Source: an uncultured Clostridia bacterium (GTDB taxonomy: Bacteria > Bacillota > Clostridia > Christensenellales > Borkfalkiaceae). Taken from it: 5,642 nucleotides of DNA. Shown here piece after piece: positions 1 to 4,968 of this stretch. The stretch lies in assembly GCA_944338265.1 (NCBI GenBank), contig CALVLO010000093.1, positions 1-5,642 on the forward strand, in the 5' to 3' direction. Position 1 is the first letter of the stretch; every line of letters starts with the position of its first letter. The position numbers and the translations under genes are program-made. The notes under the pieces are model-generated. The model made no database searches. It was not told the DNA's origin and worked only from the letters and a program-made list of their open reading frames with translations.

Positions 1-59
1 AGGCAAGGGAAATCCCCCCTGTATCCCCCCTTAAAGTGGCGGAGCCGCGTTAAGAGGGG
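1..59. repeat. Dispersed hairpin repeat, left copy (cut by window start)
   Basis: The stretch starts with AGGCAAGGG and, 24 bases on, has CCCCCCTTAA (25-34). This pairs with TTAAGAGGGG (50-59) with one mismatch, and an inner GTGGC/GCCGC stem lies inside. The same layout recurs at 3689-3743: AGGCAAGGG, the same 24-base offset to CCCCCCTTAA, an inner GCC/GGC stem and TTAAGGGGGG. I take these as two diverged copies of one non-coding intergenic repeat in the same orientation. No transposase or terminal duplication is visible. The hairpin has no T-run after it, so it is a poor terminator candidate on the + strand. Confidence 0.55.
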
Positions 60-126
60 CAAGTAGTGCGCGGATATGCTCAATTTGTTCGAATTGGAAT
101 AAAATTGCGGGGGTGTTGGCGATATT

Positions 127-159
127 AAAAAAATTCCGAAAAAGTACACTTTTTCGGAA
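127..159 (-). terminator. Perfect 12-bp inverted repeat with minus-strand T-run
   Basis: TTCCGAAAAAGT (134-145) is exactly complementary to ACTTTTTCGGAA (148-159), with only two bases between the arms. On the minus strand the hairpin is followed directly by seven T (complement of 127-133), the form of an intrinsic terminator for leftward transcription. On the + strand an A-run follows, so it would not terminate rightward. No gene is visible on the minus strand to its right. The right arm (GTACAC, then TTTT and GGAAAAATC) resembles the edge units of the neighbouring 37-base array, so it may instead be a remnant or boundary of that array. Confidence 0.4.
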
Positions 160-201
160 AAATCTAAATATAAATTAAATTTATAAAAAATGCGGTATTA
201 T

Positions 202-229
202 TCGACATTTTATACATTTTTAATATAAA
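202..229 (+). promoter_or_regulatory. Possible promoter of the repeat leader and surface-protein gene
   Basis: TCGACA (202-207, five of six bases of the -35 consensus) lies 16 bases before TATAAA (224-229, five of six of the -10 consensus), so transcription would start near 236. The region is very AT-rich, so chance matches are likely. I saw no better pair closer to the gene at 686. If it is used, the 37-base array lies wholly inside an untranslated leader of about 450 bases. Confidence 0.3.
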
Positions 230-249
230 CCTAACTGCGAAAAATGTCA

Positions 250-671
250 ATAGATATTTTCCAAAAAAGTGTACATTTATGGAAAATAATCGATCGGCAA
301 AAATCGAGTAGATTTCCGAGGAATGATAGCTCGGCAAGGATGGAGTAGATCTCCGAGAATTGATAGCTCGGCAAGGATGGAGTAGATCTCCGAGAATTGA
401 TAGCTCGGCAAGAATGGAGCAGATTTCCGAGAAGTGATCGTTCGGCAAGAATGGAGTAGATCTCCGAAAAATGATAGCTTGGCAAGGATAGAGTAGATCT
501 CCGAGAAATAATAGCTCAATAAAAATGGGATAGATATCCGAGAAATAATCGTTCAACAAGGATCGTGTAGATATCCAAAAAATAATCATTCAACAAAAAT
601 AGTGTGCATTGTCAGGAAATCGTTCTACAAAGATGGTGTACACTTTTGAAAAATAATCGTTCGGCACAGAT
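250..671. repeat. Tandem array of a 37-base unit, 11 units plus a partial
   Basis: Units begin at 250, 287, 324, 361, 398, 435, 472, 509, 546, 583, 617 and 654 (last one partial). The step is 37 bases throughout, except 34 at unit 583. Units 324-360 and 361-397 are identical. Units at both ends are diverged: the core GAGTAGATCTCC becomes GTGTACA-type sequence at 269-275 and 636-642. Core units carry CCGAG and, across the junction, CTCGG, giving a 5-bp hairpin, and an overlapping GGAG/CTCC hairpin. There are no unique spacers, so this is not a CRISPR array. The last partial unit merges into the ribosome site of the gene at 686. Three minus-strand frames stay open across it only because 37 is not a multiple of three and the unit lacks stops; I do not regard them as genes. 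Confidence 0.93.
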
Positions 672-685
672 AAGGAGGAAGGTTT

Positions 686-1414
686 ATGCAAAAGACAAAG
701 AAAGTGCTGCTTACGGCGTTGTCTTGCGTGCTCATGTGCATTTTGGCGTTAGCCTGTGTGTTCATGAGCCTCCCGCAGCGGCGCGCATCGGCAGCGGACG
801 GGTGCACCTCGCAGGGCTCTGTAACGCTGATCAGCGATTGGTCGGGGCTGCATCGGTCCGTTGACCGCGGAGAGACCTTGACCGAGGACATGTTCGAATT
901 TTCCACGGAGCCATCCTGCAAGACCGTTTACGAGGTCTCGCAGGGCGTTCGCGACGTTGCCGCCGGCGAAGAGACCGTGTTCGTTGTGGATAGCGACGGC
1001 ACGCTCTTCTGCATGGGCAGGCACAGCGAGGGCTATGAGTCGTATGAGCCGGGAGATTTCAATTTTAATTTCCTCTCGTGTTATTCCGGCTATGACGGTG
1101 TGATGGACAACGTCGTCGCTGTGGCGACGGACAGCGAAAGCACCTACGCGCTGGCTTTGGATGAAGACGGCGCCTCTACGGCATGGGGGATGTGGCGCAA
1201 ATCAACGAAGATATTGGTTATCGCACCAGTGATTTTGAGCCCCTCGGCACGCTGGAAGAGCTCACAGATGGCTATACGTCTGCAAAAATCGTTGCCATCG
1301 AGGCTTCGGCAAACGCCATCGTCTTGTTGGATAGCGACGGCGTCGTTTGGGGCATGGGCAAAAGATTGTCTGATTCCGGGATCTTCCGTCTGGATACGAT
1401 GCGGGGGGTCTTAA
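686..1414 (+). CDS. Exported RCC1-like repeat protein, N-terminal part (frameshifted)
   Basis: ATG follows AAGGAGG (672-678) at 7 bases. Residues 1-36 form a signal peptide: basic QKTKK, a hydrophobic core (about 7-29) and an A-S-A cleavage site at 34-36. The mature part contains RCC1-like units: a V-x-x-V-A stretch, then a hydrophobic strand, then DSDGTLFCMG (about residues 98-113) and later ALALDEDG (ending at residue 162). In RCC1-type proteins such units form blades of a beta-propeller. After residue 162 this frame becomes Ser/Arg/Trp-rich and loses similarity, while the next frame continues the motif with LYGMG. So the real protein probably leaves this frame near 1172, and the residues encoded from there to 1414 are out-of-frame. 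The substrate or partner is unknown; the N-terminal half should lie outside the membrane. Confidence 0.75.
   Translation: MQKTKKVLLTALSCVLMCILALACVFMSLPQRRASAADGCTSQGSVTLISDWSGLHRSVDRGETLTEDMFEFSTEPSCKTVYEVSQGVRDVAAGEETVFVVDSDGTLFCMGRHSEGYESYEPGDFNFNFLSCYSGYDGVMDNVVAVATDSESTYALALDEDGASTAWGMWRKSTKILVIAPVILSPSARWKSSQMAIRLQKSLPSRLRQTPSSCWIATASFGAWAKDCLIPGSSVWIRCGGS
1172..1173 (+). other. Frameshift point in the surface-protein gene
   Basis: The upstream frame reads D-E-D-G up to 1171. The downstream frame reads L-Y-G-M-G from 1174. The other units of this protein have D-S-D-G, two residues, then a variant of F/W-C/G-M-G, so one codon is expected between them where only the two bases 1172-1173 are present. 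One lost base explains this. The downstream frame has a TGA at 1162-1164, so the switch must fall after that. There is no homopolymer, short tandem repeat or X-XXY-YYZ slippery heptamer here, which argues against phase variation and programmed frameshifting. Confidence 0.7.
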
Positions 1415-2742
1415 GGCTCTCGCCCGATTATACAGACTATCTTTCCGCCGACGATATCGACTATGTTCCGAAGTTCAAGCAGATCCGCGCGTTCGACGAG
1501 ATGATCGCCATGATCGGCGAAAACGGCGAACTCTTTTTGTGCCCCATGGATGGCGGCGCCATTCTCAGTTACAAGTACGAAGAGTTTACGTTCGAAAGAA
1601 CGGGTTGGGGGAACGTTGTAAAGGTCTTGGTAAACGATGAGAACATGCAGGGCGTGAAAGACGTCGTTGTGTTCGCCTGCTATGACCTTATGCACGTTGC
1701 GAACGGTACCGGCGAACAAGACAAGTTTTTGGAAGAGGACTTCCGTCTTGCCTTTTTAATGGAGGACGGGACGCTGCATACCGAGAGGAGTTATAGCGAT
1801 TTCCTTCACGACCCGGATGCGGGGGGCGCGGCGTTCCTCTTTGAAGGGGATTATAATTCGCTCGGTGAGCCGGCGCCCATTGCGGCGATCAGCAGCAGTT
1901 CCAATGGCGCTTTTGCCGTGATCATGCAAGATATCGATATGCAGATCGGCGTCGCGATGGATACCGATTTGGTCAGCAGCGATCCGCAGGGCACCTCCGC
2001 GATGATCCAGATCAATGTTGCCGATTATAATGAGGAAGTATATAAACGCGACGGCTATGGCGGCGTTACGGCGGTCGCATTGGGCAGCCACTCGGGAGAA
2101 GGATTTTTATATGCGGTCCGCCAAGGGGAAGAGGATGGCTCTGACTATGGTATCGTCGTTGTGGAAGAAGGGGACAACACCCATACCTATGAGTTGGGAA
2201 GAGGGTCATCGGAAGAGCCGGAGATCTTTAACTTCCGTTCCGAGCCGCAGAGGTTCGATTCTTTGGCTGCGATCGACTTGAACAACTACGCCGCGGGCAG
2301 CACGCTCTTTATCGACCGGAAGGGCACGGATCACCAGATGACGCATCACGATGCCGTTGCGCCGAGCGGCTGCACGACGGATGGCAATGTAGAATATTGG
2401 AGCTGCTCGGGATGCGGTCAGAACTTCGCGGATGCACAGGGCAATCAGCGGCTCGATAGCATCGTCGATCCTGCGAAGCACGACTTGGAGCATCACGAGG
2501 CGACGGAGGAGAGCGCCGAGTATTGGGAATGCACCGTGTGCGGCAAGTGCTTCTCCGATGCGGATGGCATCAACGAGATCACGGGCGAAAATCCTTCCGG
2601 GTTCCCCGGTGAGAATGCGGGCATCGAAGAGCCCGCAGAAGGGCACGCGGGCGAGATCGCGGGCGTTACCGTCGGCGGCGTTGCCGTTGCCGGGCTTGGG
2701 GTCGGCGTTGTGCTCATGGGCAAGAAGAGGAGGCTGAAATAA
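1183..2742 (+). CDS. RCC1-like surface protein, C-terminal part with CxxC repeats and membrane anchor
   Basis: This is the continuation of the gene starting at 686; the ATG at 1183 has no ribosome site and lies inside the LYGMG motif, so it is probably not a true start. Numbered from it, an RCC1-like unit lies at about 34-60 (KIVAIEAS, then LLDSDGVVWGMG), a weaker one at about 98-120 (ENGELFL), and a further DGTL motif near 195-198. Residues 390-465 hold two similar modules: EYWSCSGCGQNF with Cys408/411 and EYWECTVCGKCF with Cys450/453. Each resembles the CxxCGKxFxDAxG modules found in Clostridial surface proteins. Residues about 491-512 form a Gly/Val-rich membrane helix followed by KKRRLK, so the C-terminus should be cytosolic. 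There is no LPxTG sortase motif. Joined to the first part the protein has about 685 residues. Its stop overlaps the next start (TAATG). Specific function is unknown. Confidence 0.8.
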   Translation: MGDVAQINEDIGYRTSDFEPLGTLEELTDGYTSAKIVAIEASANAIVLLDSDGVVWGMGKRLSDSGIFRLDTMRGVLRLSPDYTDYLSADDIDYVPKFKQIRAFDEMIAMIGENGELFLCPMDGGAILSYKYEEFTFERTGWGNVVKVLVNDENMQGVKDVVVFACYDLMHVANGTGEQDKFLEEDFRLAFLMEDGTLHTERSYSDFLHDPDAGGAAFLFEGDYNSLGEPAPIAAISSSSNGAFAVIMQDIDMQIGVAMDTDLVSSDPQGTSAMIQINVADYNEEVYKRDGYGGVTAVALGSHSGEGFLYAVRQGEEDGSDYGIVVVEEGDNTHTYELGRGSSEEPEIFNFRSEPQRFDSLAAIDLNNYAAGSTLFIDRKGTDHQMTHHDAVAPSGCTTDGNVEYWSCSGCGQNFADAQGNQRLDSIVDPAKHDLEHHEATEESAEYWECTVCGKCFSDADGINEITGENPSGFPGENAGIEEPAEGHAGEIAGVTVGGVAVAGLGVGVVLMGKKRRLK

Positions 2743-3554
2743 TGAACGGATACGCAATTGGGATGATCGTGGAGGCGATCATCGCCGCGGGGCTGATCGT
2801 GGCGCTGATCGTTCTGGCAGTCAAAAAGAAGAAAGCCCCCGCCGAGAATGCGGCGGGGGAGGAGATGGCGGCGGCAGACGGCGCGGCGGAGCCCGTTGCA
2901 GAGCCCGTGGAAGAAGCCGCAGCGGAACCTGTGGCGGAGCCCGCACCTGTTACGGAGCCCGTTGCGGAGTCGGTTGTGGAGGCGCCGGTGGCGTACATCC
3001 CCGTGGTGGCGCCCATCGAAGCGCCCGCCGCGGAGGAGGAAGATGCGCTCGGGAATAAGATCGTCTTTGCGGCGAGCGATCGCTCGTTCAGCGAGGCGTA
3101 TGCGACGCTGAGCGAGGAGCAGAAGCGGTACTTCATCCTCATCCGCGAATACGCGCTGCACAAGCCCAACGCCACGGAGAAGCGCGGCGCCACGAGTTTG
3201 GTCATCCGTTCCAACAAGAAAGCCATCTTAAAGCTGAAGATCCGCCGCGGGATCACGATAGCGGCGTTTAAGCTGGAGAACGACCTTCTGCGCAATTACA
3301 GGCGCAATTCGGAATCTGCCAAGGCGTTCCGCCTGCGCGAGACGGAGCTGTATATCGAGGACGAAAACGGCTTGGAGACGGCGCGCGGGATGGTGGATTT
3401 GATGCTCGAGCAGTATGCGCGGGAGCGGCAGGAGGCGATCGAGCGGCGCAAAGCCAAGCGCGCGGCAAGGCGCCGCGAGGCTTTGGCGGCAAAGCGCAGC
3501 AGCCAAGCGAAAGAGGACGTTTCGGAGCCTTCGTCGCCCGACGGGCAGGAATAA
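2742..3554 (+). CDS. Membrane protein with Ala/Pro/Glu linker and conserved-looking cytosolic domain
   Basis: 270 residues. The start codon overlaps the stop of the previous gene by one base, so translation is probably coupled. GAAGAGGAGG (2724-2733), inside that gene, can serve as ribosome site. Residues 8-27 form one hydrophobic helix followed by KKKK, so the rest is probably cytosolic. Residues 32-100 are a low-complexity linker built from repeats such as EPVAEP. Residues about 106-222 look globular: SFSEAYATL, KRYFILIREYAL, then KKAILKLKIRRG-type strands and a final helix TARGMVDLMLEQ. This pattern reminds me of an uncharacterised domain often found behind similar linkers in Clostridial membrane proteins, but I cannot name a family. 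Residues 225-255 are a very basic helix (RRKAKRAARRR), possibly contacting RNA, ribosomes or membrane lipid (inference). Tight coupling suggests it works with the upstream surface protein. Confidence 0.85.
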   Translation: MNGYAIGMIVEAIIAAGLIVALIVLAVKKKKAPAENAAGEEMAAADGAAEPVAEPVEEAAAEPVAEPAPVTEPVAESVVEAPVAYIPVVAPIEAPAAEEEDALGNKIVFAASDRSFSEAYATLSEEQKRYFILIREYALHKPNATEKRGATSLVIRSNKKAILKLKIRRGITIAAFKLENDLLRNYRRNSESAKAFRLRETELYIEDENGLETARGMVDLMLEQYARERQEAIERRKAKRAARRREALAAKRSSQAKEDVSEPSSPDGQE

Positions 3555-3638
3555 GGCGCAGCGGTTTTGGAGCTTTTGCTTGCCGATGGGCATGTGGAAG
3601 CCGCGGCTTTTGGGCTGCGGACAAATCGGAATTTTTGT

Positions 3639-3675
3639 AAAAACAGGGCAAGCCTGATCGCTTGCCTTGTTTTTT
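3639..3675 (+). terminator. Intrinsic terminator after the membrane-protein pair
   Basis: AAAAACAGGGCAAGC (3639-3653) pairs with GCTTGCCTTGTTTTT (3660-3674) over 15 positions with a single G-T wobble, around a six-base loop (CTGATC). It ends in six T (3670-3675). Because the left arm starts with an A-run, it can also act on the minus strand. It lies 84 bases after the stop of the upstream gene and should end the 686-3554 transcript. Confidence 0.88.
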
Positions 3676-3688
3676 GCTTGCTTTGGGT

Positions 3689-3846
3689 AGGCAAGGGGTG
3701 GGGCGGATGGTGCCCCCCTTAACGCCGAAGGCTTTAAGGGGGGAAGCCGCCGAGCGCGATGCGCTCGGCGGTAGGAGGGATTATTTTATATGTTCAAGCC
3801 CTCGCCGCGAATGCGGCGGGGTGAAATCACTTTCCCCCGAGGGGGA
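3689..3846. repeat. Cluster of four GC-rich hairpins with dispersed repeat copy
   Basis: The stretch 3689-3743 matches the layout of the repeat at 1-59: AGGCAAGGGG, then 24 bases from its start CCCCCCTTAA (3713-3722), an inner GCC-GAA-GGC, and TTAAGGGGGG (3734-3743). Three more hairpins follow: CCGCCGAGCGC/GCGCTCGGCGG (3747-3757/3761-3771, perfect, loop GAT); CCTCGCCGC/GCGGCGGGG (3800-3808/3813-3821, one wobble, loop GAAT); and TCCCCC/GGGGGA (3833-3838/3841-3846). None is followed by a T-run, so these are not ordinary terminators. Together with the terminator they fill the gene-free space 3555-3894. I infer a compound interspersed element, possibly of the small non-autonomous kind, but no mobility gene or target duplication is visible. 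Confidence 0.6.
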
Positions 3847-3894
3847 GGCAGGGGAGAGCAACAGCAAAAATTTTGAAATTTTTTACGGGAAGGC

Positions 3895-3923
3895 TTGACA
3901 GGTGCCTTCTGATATGATATACT
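3895..3923 (+). promoter_or_regulatory. Promoter of the perR-rbr operon with possible operator
   Basis: TTGACA (3895-3900, perfect -35) lies 17 bases before TATACT (3918-3923, five of six), with TG at 3915-3916 giving an extended -10. Transcription should start near 3930. Just downstream, TTAT (3925-3928) and ATAA (3934-3937) form a short imperfect dyad in the position and of the AT-rich type expected for a PerR operator. It is weak compared with the classical 7-1-7 Per box, so autoregulation is an inference. The leader to the ATG is only about 27 bases. Confidence 0.88.
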
Positions 3924-3956
3924 CTTATCAAGAATAAATCCTAATAAGGAGAGATG

Positions 3957-4364
3957 ATGGGCGCGGCGCGCAATACGAGACAAAAACAGATGGTCTATGA
4001 TGCGCTCGTGCGCCTCGATCACCCCACGGCGACGCAGGTATATGCGTGCGTGCATGAGGAGCACCCCACAGTATCGCGCGGGACGGTGTTCCGCGTGCTG
4101 AGCGGGTTTGCGGAGAGCGGGCAGGTGCGCCGCGTCAATCTCTTCGGGAGCGATGCGCGCTACGATCACACGCTCGCGCCACACGCGCACGGCAGGTGCC
4201 GCGTCTGTGGCTGGGTGCAGGACGTCTTTCTCCCCGATTTTGCCGCCATTGCGGCGGGGGCAGCAAGCGACGGGTTTTGCATCGAGGGCTGCGAGGTGGA
4301 ATTTTACGGCGTTTGCGCCGCATGCAGCGAGAAACAAATGCGCGAGAGCGCAAATGAAGCATAA
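3957..4364 (+). CDS. perR: PerR-type peroxide-responsive repressor (Fur family)
   Basis: 135 residues, close to the usual 140-150 of the family. PerR is a dimeric DNA-binding repressor whose regulatory iron catalyses oxidation of its own histidine ligands when peroxide appears, releasing the operators. A winged helix (HPTATQVY, then TVSRGTVFRVL) is followed by the metal region. Aligning by eye to Bacillus subtilis PerR gives the regulatory ligands His22, Asp70, His76, His78 and Asp89, and the structural zinc cysteines 81, 84, 120 and 123 (two CxxC). Asp89, at the site where Fur proteins have Glu, favours PerR over Fur or Zur. Two adjacent ATG codons exist at 3954 and 3957; AAGGAG at 3946-3951 is only 2 bases from the first but 5 from the second, so I chose 3957. 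It is followed 12 bases later by rubrerythrin. Confidence 0.87.
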   Translation: MGAARNTRQKQMVYDALVRLDHPTATQVYACVHEEHPTVSRGTVFRVLSGFAESGQVRRVNLFGSDARYDHTLAPHAHGRCRVCGWVQDVFLPDFAAIAAGAASDGFCIEGCEVEFYGVCAACSEKQMRESANEA

Positions 4365-4376
4365 AGGAGATGGATC

Positions 4377-4916
4377 ATGAAGGACTTGAAAGGCAGCAAG
4401 ACGTTGGAGAACCTTTTGGCGGCGTTTGCGGGGGAGAGCATGGCGACGAACAAGTACGCCTACTTTGCCTCCAAGGCGAAGAAGGATGGCTACAATCAGA
4501 TCGCGGCGATCTTTGAGGAGACCTCGGGCAACGAGCGCGAGCACGCCAAGATGTGGTATAAGCTCATCGCGGGCGGCATCGGCACGACGGCGGAAAACCT
4601 CAAAGCTGCGGCGGCGGGCGAGAACGGCGAGTGGACGGATATGTACCCGACCTTTGCCAAAGTCGCGCGCGAGGAGGGGTTCGACGCCATTGCGGAGATG
4701 TTCGAGAAGGTCGCCTCCGTCGAAAAGGAGCACGAGGCACGCTATCTGAAGCTCCTCAAAAACGTGGAGGAGGGCAGGGTGTTCGTCAAGGACGGCGAGG
4801 TGTATTGGCAGTGCCTCAACTGCGGCGCCATCGTTAAGGCGAGCGAGGCGCCCGAAGTCTGCCCCGTCTGCGCGCATCCTAAGGCGTATTTCCAGCTCAA
4901 GCCCGAAAATTATTAA
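4377..4916 (+). CDS. rbr: Rubrerythrin
   Basis: 179 residues, a standard length. Rubrerythrin is a cytosolic non-haem diiron peroxidase that reduces hydrogen peroxide to water in anaerobes, receiving electrons through its own rubredoxin domain. Residues about 8-130 form the four-helix ferritin-like domain with likely iron ligands Glu20, Glu53 and His56 (E-x-x-H), glutamates in AREEGF (99-100), and Glu116 with His119. Residues about 143-179 are the rubredoxin-like module with Cys146/149 and Cys162/165 binding one iron. AAAGGAG (4363-4369) sits 7 bases before the ATG and overlaps the perR stop, so both genes share one transcript, probably derepressed by peroxide. No strong terminator follows before the leuA leader. 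Confidence 0.96.
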   Translation: MKDLKGSKTLENLLAAFAGESMATNKYAYFASKAKKDGYNQIAAIFEETSGNEREHAKMWYKLIAGGIGTTAENLKAAAAGENGEWTDMYPTFAKVAREEGFDAIAEMFEKVASVEKEHEARYLKLLKNVEEGRVFVKDGEVYWQCLNCGAIVKASEAPEVCPVCAHPKAYFQLKPENY

Positions 4917-4933
4917 ATTTTTTGGGAAATTGC

Positions 4934-4962
4934 TTGCATTTCGGGCAGGCGTGTGCTATGAT
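4934..4962 (+). promoter_or_regulatory. Promoter of the leuA leader
   Basis: TTGCAT (4934-4939, four of six) lies 17 bases before TATGAT (4957-4962, five of six) with TG at 4954-4955, an extended -10. Transcription should start near 4969, immediately before the first strand of the T-box stem I, which fits well. It begins only 18 bases after the rbr stop. Confidence 0.82.
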
Positions 4963-4968
4963 GATAGT

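Noticed and set aside
164..589. Three overlapping minus-strand open frames (164-589, 231-485, 277-519) encoding repeated SEIYSILAEL-like peptides
   Set aside because: They arise from a stop-free 37-base unit read in rotating frames; there is no ribosome site, and all three frames encode the same cyclic peptide.
250..671. CRISPR array
   Set aside because: The units follow each other without unique spacers, and no cas gene is visible.
725..760. Lipoprotein signal (Cys at residue 24)
   Set aside because: The residues before the Cys (A-L-A) fit a lipobox poorly, and a better A-S-A cleavage site follows at 34-36.
1163..1185. Programmed -1 ribosomal frameshift in the RCC1-like gene
   Set aside because: No slippery heptamer is present at the junction, and I saw no clear pseudoknot after it.
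2206..3295. Long minus-strand open frames (2206-2757, 2493-3161, 2714-3295)
   Set aside because: They mirror the real genes on the plus strand, whose signal peptide, membrane helices and linker are coherent; the antisense peptides are low-complexity Ala/Ser/Arg.
3662..3898. 78-codon plus-strand open frame between the terminator and perR
   Set aside because: It covers the terminator, hairpin repeats and the perR -35 region, and the peptide has no recognisable pattern.
3786..4877. 363-codon minus-strand open frame
   Set aside because: It is antisense to clearly recognised perR and rbr genes and spans repeat hairpins; it reflects high GC and codon bias.
4902..4926. Terminator after rbr (CCGAAAA with TTTTTTGG)
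   Set aside because: The stem is weak, overlaps the end of the gene and has no T-run beyond the right arm.
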